64,000 nucleotides of DNA from Sarcophilus harrisii. Its lineage: Eukaryota; Chordata; Mammalia; Dasyuromorphia; Dasyuridae. The first letter of the stretch is position 1. Every line of letters starts with the position of its first letter. Below are positions 57,856-64,000 of this stretch, in pieces. A model generated the notes under the pieces. That model did not search any database. It saw nothing but the letters and a program-made list of their open reading frames with translations, and was not told the origin of the DNA. Location: positions 503,824,665 to 503,888,664 of the forward strand of contig NC_045427.1 in NCBI RefSeq assembly GCF_902635505.1, given 5' to 3'. The translations under genes and the position numbers were made by a program.

Positions 57856-58008
57856 ATCGGATTCTGAAAAATGTATTTTTCCCCCCAGTTTTAGGTGTTA
57901 GTCTCTTTGCCATTTGCAGTTTTAGAGTTTGGAGATTAGGTCCCTTTTTCTTTGATTTCAGGCACTTAATTTGGGGAATGCTTGGCTAAAATGGAATGGC
58001 AAGGTAAC

Positions 58009-58009
<1 letters not shown>

Positions 58010-58056
<47 letters not shown>

Positions 58057-58318
58057 AAGAGAGAGAAAGAGAGAGAGACAGAGAGAGACAGAGACACAGA
58101 GACACAGAGAGACACACAGACAGAGATAGAGAGACAGAGAGACACACACACAGAGAGGGAGACACACAGAGAGACGCAGAGAGAGAGAGAGACAGAGAGA
58201 GAGACACAGACAGGAAGAGAAAGAGAGATACAGAGAGAGACAAATAGGGAGGAAGAGACAGAGAGAGACACAGAGACACACATAAAGACAGAGACAAAGA
58301 GACACACAGAGAGAGAGA
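58010..58318. repeat. (GT)n(GA)n(GACACA)n compound microsatellite
   Basis: (GT)n at 58010-58038, then about 280 bp of GA and GACA units. Frames of 115-150 codons on both strands are artefacts. Confidence 0.95.
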
Positions 58319-59229
58319 ATTGTATAGAGTATAGCTTAGTGATCCTCTCTTTAAATGGAGGTTCTGGAAGGAGTTCTGAAACTCCATCTTCTTCAATAAG
58401 AGGGAGCTGCTCCAAGACAGAGGGTATTGATTAAGCATGAATTCTGGAGTTGGGGTGGTCTTGTGGGATGATCAAGTTCCTCGACATACATAATAGGGAA
58501 GTTAGGAGGAGTAAAGCCAGGTGAGAAAACATTCTTAAAAATAAGAATGTTATTTTTTTCTAGCTATATTGAAAAAGTATTATACATATTTACACTGAGA
58601 CTCATAGGATAATGGGCTTAGAACTAGAACATCTTAGAGGTCATTCAGAATAACACTTAATAAAAATTAGATAGCTATTAGGATTCTTTAGGGAAAAAAG
58701 TGAATTTTTTTTGTAAACAAAGAAATGACAGAATTAGCTGAATTTTCTTTTCTGTCTGTCTCAATTGAAAAGAAAGAAATCAGGGCTGAATTGTTCTGTA
58801 GGGTTCACCAATATTAGGGGACCTCATTTCCATTCCTAGCAAATGGTTTAAGGCATTGGTCTGAGATTCATGAGCAATTACCTATTGTCTTTAAGTCTCC
58901 CAGTCCCATTGGGAGGAATTTTGGAAGTGAGGCAGAAGGGTGAAAGACTAATACCCTTTATATATGAGTCTGGAACACATCCCCCCTTCTCCTCTCCCCC
59001 CCCCCGCCCCCCAACAGACTCAGAAAAAGCTAATTATATCTTTGCAGTTCAACAGTTTTGTATCTCTGGCCATTATTTTATTGATTTATTTATTCGTTCC
59101 ATAGCAAATCTTTTATATTGCAACCTTGTCTCAATCTTGTTGGATTATGGGAATGAGGATTTGCCCAGATAGGGACTAGAGTCAAATGGCTGGGAGGAAA
59201 AGAGATCCCAATTCCTTTAGGGGAAGAGA
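58319..59229. other. Unannotated interval
   Basis: Nothing recognised; a C-rich run lies at 58997-59012. Confidence 0.4.
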
Positions 59230-59234
59230 AGAGG

Positions 59235-59410
59235 CGGAGGTCAGCCAGAGAGAAGTGGATAAGCAATTGTTTGGAAGTTAGGAGACCTGGGTTCTGGTCT
59301 GGAATTGGCCATTAACTAGCATTGGGACATTACTTGGCCTTTGCCTGTGAAGTAAGGATTCCACTATGATTTCGAAGCTTCTTTTCCATCCTAAGATTCT
59401 AGGTCCTAGA
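59235..59410 (+). repeat. MIR-family SINE
   Basis: 'GGAAGTTAGGAGACCTGGGT', 'TCTGGTCTGGAATTGGCC' and 'TTCCATCCTAAGATTCTAGG'. Confidence 0.65.
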
Positions 59411-60979
59411 GTGTTGTGCTCAGTTCAGTTCTGTTCTCCACAGTTTAATCTGAAGAGCATCCTGTAAGAAGGCAATTGGGAAAGTGAAAGACTTTTGAAT
59501 CCATGTTGTATGGAGATTGTTGGAAGGAATGAGGCATATTTAGCCTGGAAAAGAGAAGACCCAGGGGAACCAAGAGAGCTGGCTTGAAGTATCTGAAAGC
59601 CTAGTATAGAGAAGAGCTATTGGGCCCCAGAGGACAAACTAAGAGAGATGGAAAAGTTGTCAAGAGGAAATTTTAGGCTTGATCCTAGGAAAAAATTTCC
59701 TAATAATCCATGGTCTTCACCAATGGGCGGGTATGGAGGAGGGCTGGACATTGTGGCCATGGCTGGGTAGGTCTCGCTCAAAGGAACATTCACATGGATG
59801 CGATCACAGATTATCTCCGTATTTGAGTAAAATTCTCCATAGAACAGACCCCTTGTGAGAGGGATATTTGAAGAAAAACTTTTTGAAGGGTGTAATTTGT
59901 GACTTAAAAAGCTGTTCCCTTCAGTTCTTAATATGGCATCTTTCCTTACAAGTACATTATCTCTGAATTTTAAAGGGACCAACTACTCTCAGAGGCTGCC
60001 AGGTTACAGCTTGTTCTGAGCAGATCACAATCAGGAACAAACTCATTCTCCTGGAGACACCCTCAGGGCAAATTCTTTGCTTCATAAGCCTGCTGTGCTA
60101 TTGATAGAATAGAATCGTTTTTTATAAGTAGCAATAGTAGCATCACAGATTTTTTATAGTGGCTTTATATCTGTCATTGCATTCCATTTTACTGTACATT
60201 GAGAATAAAAGTATTTTATTATTTTTATTATTATTACCCTCCTTTAACAGATGAGAAAATTGGGGCACAGAATAGTTGCAATTTGCTCAAGGTATGGCAG
60301 CCACACACAAGGGGGTGGTCCAAATAGATAATTATTCCTTTACAGCTTGGGTTGTGACAGTCATACCACCCAAACAGCTGGGATTTAAAAACTGAATAGG
60401 GAATGAGACTTCCTGAATTTCCCATGGTCTCAGCAGACAGCATATGTTTCCCCCCCTTATTCAAAGGCTTATTTAAATTGTTCCAGTAAAGATAACCAAA
60501 GTGTGGGGAGGAACTAGCCTTCCTGTTCTACACAAATATTACCGTGGCCTTCTTGATAGAATGTAGAGATAGTTATTAGATAGTAAAGTTGTTCTTGACA
60601 GAGTTTTCTAATTTGTTTGTGTTCAGTGGGCTCGGTTCCACAGCATTGTTCCATCTATCTCTGTTTCCCAGAAGCCAGTGTTTATGTGATTTTCAATGCC
60701 AATATTCAGTCCTGTAAACGTTCATCAGGTGGGCTAGGGTAACAGCAGCAGGGAGGGTAGAGTGACTGGTTTAATTAGTTTATTGGAATCAGCTGGGCTG
60801 CTTTCACTGGCTGAACTCATGATTCAGGAGGAAGATCAGCTCAGGGCATCATGTCCACAGATTGGGTTCCTCAGAAAACTTTTCAGATGGAGACAGCTAG
60901 CTCTGCCAGCAACATTTCCAAAATAGAAATATACCCAAATTATTGGGTCATTCCAATGCAATTTAATAAACGTTTTTTC

Positions 60980-60990
<11 letters not shown>
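59411..60990. other. Largely unannotated interval
   Basis: A MIR-like scrap lies at about 60150-60310 ('CTTTAACAGATGAGAAAATT'). The 121-codon minus frame at 59617-59982 shows no domain I recognise. Confidence 0.4.
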
Positions 60991-60994
<4 letters not shown>

Positions 60995-61011
<17 letters not shown>

Positions 61012-61066
61012 TTTTTCCTGAGGCAATTGGGGTTAAGTGACTTGCCCAGGGTCACAGAGCTAGGAA
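60995..61066 (-). mobile_element. Truncated tRNA-derived SINE (WSINE1-like, 3' half)
   Basis: A T-rich tract with (CTT)n, then 'CCTGAGGCAATTGGGGTTAA' to 'ACAGAGCTAGGAAGT'; the tRNA head is missing. Confidence 0.8.
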
Positions 61067-61099
61067 GTTAAGGAAGATTTTTAAGTGCTTATTATGTGT

Positions 61100-61230
61100 T
61101 AGACCTAGAAATTATAGAAGGACCCATGTGTCATTGTGAATAGAGATCTGAGGAATGAGCCAGGAACACCTGGTTCTGACATCCTGGCTGTATGACTCTG
61201 GGCAAATCATTTAACCTGTTAGGGTAACTA
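61100..61230 (+). repeat. MIR-family SINE fragment
   Basis: 'ATTGTGAATAGAGATCTGAG', 'CTGTATGACTCTGGGCAAAT' and 'CATTTAACCTG'. Confidence 0.55.
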
Positions 61231-61564
61231 TGACTACAAAGGCAGCCCCCCTTCTTTCCCCTTCCTCCATGCTTCATTCATAAAGGAGTGCAGAGTTATA
61301 ATCCCGGTACTAGTTATTGATCCATTGGGATCAAATCAGTGAGGAGAATGGTTTTTACCAGGCTGAACTTTGGAAAACTTTGGAGCTAGAGCCCATCTCC
61401 TTTTTAATTGGGTTTATGTATCTGAGATTATCTGAGGGAGGCTCTTAACTTCAAGGTTATCAGTCTGATGAAAGACAAAAATACTTTGAAGAAGCCACTT
61501 GCTTTCTCTTTTCTACCTATTAAAGCCTGCTCTCTGAAAAGGCCCTGATACCAGCTACTCATAC

Positions 61565-61647
61565 CTGACTGAGAAAGGAAGCCTTTGTATTACTTTTCCA
61601 TGGGTACTTACATTATACACTTTATCTTTAGTTATGAAATGAAAGAT
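61565..61647. repeat. 83-bp direct repeat, copy 1
   Basis: About 83 bp repeated at 63634-63716 in the same orientation with about five differences. No mobile-element signature is seen. Confidence 0.85.
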
Positions 61648-61929
61648 TTTAAGTCTCCAGGGAAAAGAATTCCTAGTATCAGATGGGAGAGAGATTTGGG
61701 GACTGGGAGGACTTCCAAGCTCCCTGCTCCCCACCACAATCTGTATGTGCAACAACCGGATTCTACTCCCTGTTTTGTGTGTGTTCTGATCTTTTCGTTT
61801 CAGGGCTCAAAATTTTGTCTGCCAAGCTAACTGATACTGTAATCAGCACACAAGGAAAGGTAAAGAAAACTTCCAGGGGCCTTTAATTATGGAGATCATG
61901 GGATCAGATTTAGAGCTGGACTGGACTGG

Positions 61930-62060
61930 AGAAGTGCTTATGTTTCCCACTAGAAAACTGAGGCTGAGCGAAATTTAAGTAATTTGCCCAAATGCACAGA
62001 AGTAGCAAGGGGGCACAGCCAGGATTGAACCTAGAGGTATTCCTGACTCTGTAATCTCCC
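61930..62060 (-). repeat. MIR-family SINE
   Basis: 'CTAGAAAACTGAGGCTGAGC', 'TAAGTAATTTGCCCAAATGC' and 'CCAGGATTGAACCTAGAGG'. Confidence 0.65.
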
Positions 62061-62314
62061 AGATAATGGTTTTTCCATCTTTTGATGCAGAGAATAACTC
62101 ATTCACATCTTTTCATCCTGAACCAATTTTTTCCATTTCTGGAGGATTTGCTCTAATTTTTTTTCATATTTGGTGTTTTACACAGTATGTTGTGCTGCCA
62201 ACTCTTAACTCTTGCTTTCTAAACACTTATCTCCTTTTCTCTCACTTGTGCCTCTGATCCTAATTTTCCTGCAAGTTATTTTAGGTGATTTGATGCAATC
62301 TTCTTACTTGAGGC

Positions 62315-62575
62315 AAGTAGAGTATCTGGAACTGAAATCAAGAAGAGCTGAATTCAGAAGTTACTATGTGACCCTGGGCAAATCATTATCTTTCTGATGA
62401 AATCACTTTGTCTGTTTCAGTCTCATCTATAAAATGGGGATAATAATAGCCCCTATTTTCCAGGGGTTATTTTATTAAGGATAAAATAAGCTAATATTTG
62501 TTAAGCATTTTGCAAACATTAAAAGCTCTATGTAAATGTTAGTCATAATTATGATTGAATATGATTATAATTATT
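62315..62575 (+). mobile_element. THER1/MIR SINE
   Basis: 'GTATCTGGAACTGAAATCAA', 'GACCCTGGGCAAATCATTAT', 'AAAATGGGGATAATAATAGC' and 'TGTTAAGCATTTTGCAAACA'. Confidence 0.75.
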
Positions 62576-63000
62576 ACCATTTTGTTGAGGTTTCTTTAAA
62601 TATCTTGTTTCATTTATAGTCAGAATGCCTGTGTGGATTTGGTTCTTTTCCTATAGTATTGGATTATTTAGTGACTGGCTAGAGATTTGATATTATTATT
62701 AACAGTTAAATTAATGTTTGTCAACCATCTTAAAAACTATGCTTATTAGCATCCTCTGCCTCTTTTTCTGTTACTCCACTATTAGTCTCACAGAAATAGG
62801 ATAGGAGATTACACAGTACTGAAAGTCATTTTCTATTTTTATTTTTTTTTTATGAGAAATAGCGTCATGTAGTAGAGCCAGCTGGGTTAACCTGGTTTTA
62901 ACTACTTAGTGCCCCAGGCAACCTCTAAGATTGGAAGTTGATTAATATGCCTGCATAGATCAGCATTGATGGGGAGAATTTCTTTACTGAGCATTTCCTC
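62576..63000. other. Unannotated interval
   Basis: Nothing recognised. Confidence 0.4.
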
Positions 63001-63075
63001 CACAGATAAACTGAGAAAATATTTGTAAAGCACTTAGCACAGTACCTGGCACATGTTAAGCACTTAATATTATGC
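63001..63075 (+). repeat. MIR/THER 3' fragment
   Basis: 'TTTGTAAAGCACTTAGCACA' and 'GTACCTGGCACATGTTAAGC'. Confidence 0.7.
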
Positions 63076-63633
63076 TTTCCTTACTTCCTTCTGATAAAAA
63101 TCACAGATTTAGAACATCTGTTTCACAGGTAACCATGATTCAGGTACAAAGAATCCTGTTCCTCGGGCCAGTCTTCTGATGATTAGCCTTTCGATATAGC
63201 TAAAGGAAGTCTTTCTCAAGGATCCTACTAAAATCCACCAAAATCTAGGGTTATTTTAAACTTCAAAGTGCTCTGGAATAGGAACTTTGCAGAAGATAAA
63301 TATGGCTTGAACAGGCTAAAACATGTTTTATATGAGGAATTCATTACATGGAAGAACGGAGTGTTGTGAATTGAAGTCACTGGAAAAATATGACTGGAAA
63401 AAATGATAGTCTTGTCACATAATGAATGTGAAGAGAATTTCAGGAAGGTACCCTCCATGCTGAGTGGATATCCTTCCTCCACCCCAACTTGAAAGAGATT
63501 TATGGGAAGATAGCAACTAGAGATGCACAGGATGAGTAGATTTGTTTGTATGGGTTCTGACTGACAACAGTGGAGGGAAGAATTAAATAGAAGTGATCAT
63601 AAATCCATTGGGCTAGTGGAGAACATGAAGTAA

Positions 63634-63716
63634 CTGACTGAGAAAGGAAGCCTTTGTATTACTTTTCCATGGGCATTTACATTATACACTTTATCTTTAA
63701 TTATGAAATGAAAGGT
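63634..63716. repeat. 83-bp direct repeat, copy 2
   Basis: Same-orientation copy of 61565-61647, starting 2069 bp away. Confidence 0.85.
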
Positions 63717-64000
63717 TTGTTTGTATATAGGAAAGATTATGTTTGGATATAGGAATTGGTATTCCTAGTTTTTAAGGGTGAGATCATTATCAGAGCCTAT
63801 GGCATCAGGCAATTATAACCACAGACTTATTTGTAACATATGAGGATTTTTGTTGTTAATTTTGTTGAATGACATTGAAATAGAAGCACTTGTCATATTC
63901 TTCTAATTATATTCATGCAGATCAATCACAGTTTTTATTCAGTGGATGCCATTTCCTTTTTTACACTGTTACACTTTTTGTTTTTAATAATATTTTATTT
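63717..64000. other. Unannotated right edge
   Basis: No gene or repeat recognised. Confidence 0.4.

Noticed and set aside
57958-58438. Overlapping frames of 115-150 codons on both strands
   Set aside because: Compound GA/GACA/GT repeat; open in several frames at once.
45000-64000. Exons of GNB5, the placental neighbour on this side
   Set aside because: No WD-repeat coding sequence or matching splice pattern was recognised.

Overview
This window is vertebrate nuclear DNA. Its repeats point to a marsupial, most likely an Australian one; a dasyurid is my best guess from memory of these repeat families. The signs are several copies of a marsupial L1 3' end, half-L1 (HAL1-like) elements with ORF1 but no ORF2, many tRNA-headed marsupial SINEs, and old MIR/THER, L2 and hAT relics. 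Spliced coding structure, a CpG island and microsatellites also fit a mammal. There are no operons or bacterial signals.

I can support one protein-coding gene: BCL2L10 (Boo/Diva, the NR-13 family), on the minus strand. Exon 1 (44084-44512) lies in a strong CpG island, intron 1 is 2752 bp, and exon 2 (41200-41331) carries the end of BH2 and the membrane anchor. The spliced product is 186 residues with clean GT-AG junctions. I recognised no exons of its usual placental neighbours (MAPK6, GNB5).

Layout: 0.6-1.6 kb, class I ERV LTR (minus). 1.7-6.7 kb, old MITE, L1 and SINE relics and a CTCF-like site. 7.7-10.9 kb, HAL1-like element split by a young L1 3' fragment. 11-12 kb, a 263-bp direct duplication. 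12-19 kb, SINEs, L2, an L1 fragment carrying extra 3' sequence, and a second HAL1-like element. 22.7-23.6 kb, ERVL-like LTR and leader. 24.6-36.6 kb, L1, SINE, hAT, L2 and microsatellites. 36.6-41.2 kb, mostly unannotated sequence downstream of BCL2L10. 41.2-44.7 kb, BCL2L10. 45.5-46.2 kb, candidate solo LTR. 46-64 kb, more repeats, including a 3-kb L2 mosaic (51.8-54.9 kb) that contains a near-perfect 50-bp inverted duplication.

I found no convincing new multi-gene system. The best leads are the inverted duplication inside the L2 copy, the L1 insertion that looks like a 3' transduction, the NR-13-like tail of this BCL2L10, and the unexplained 263-bp duplication.
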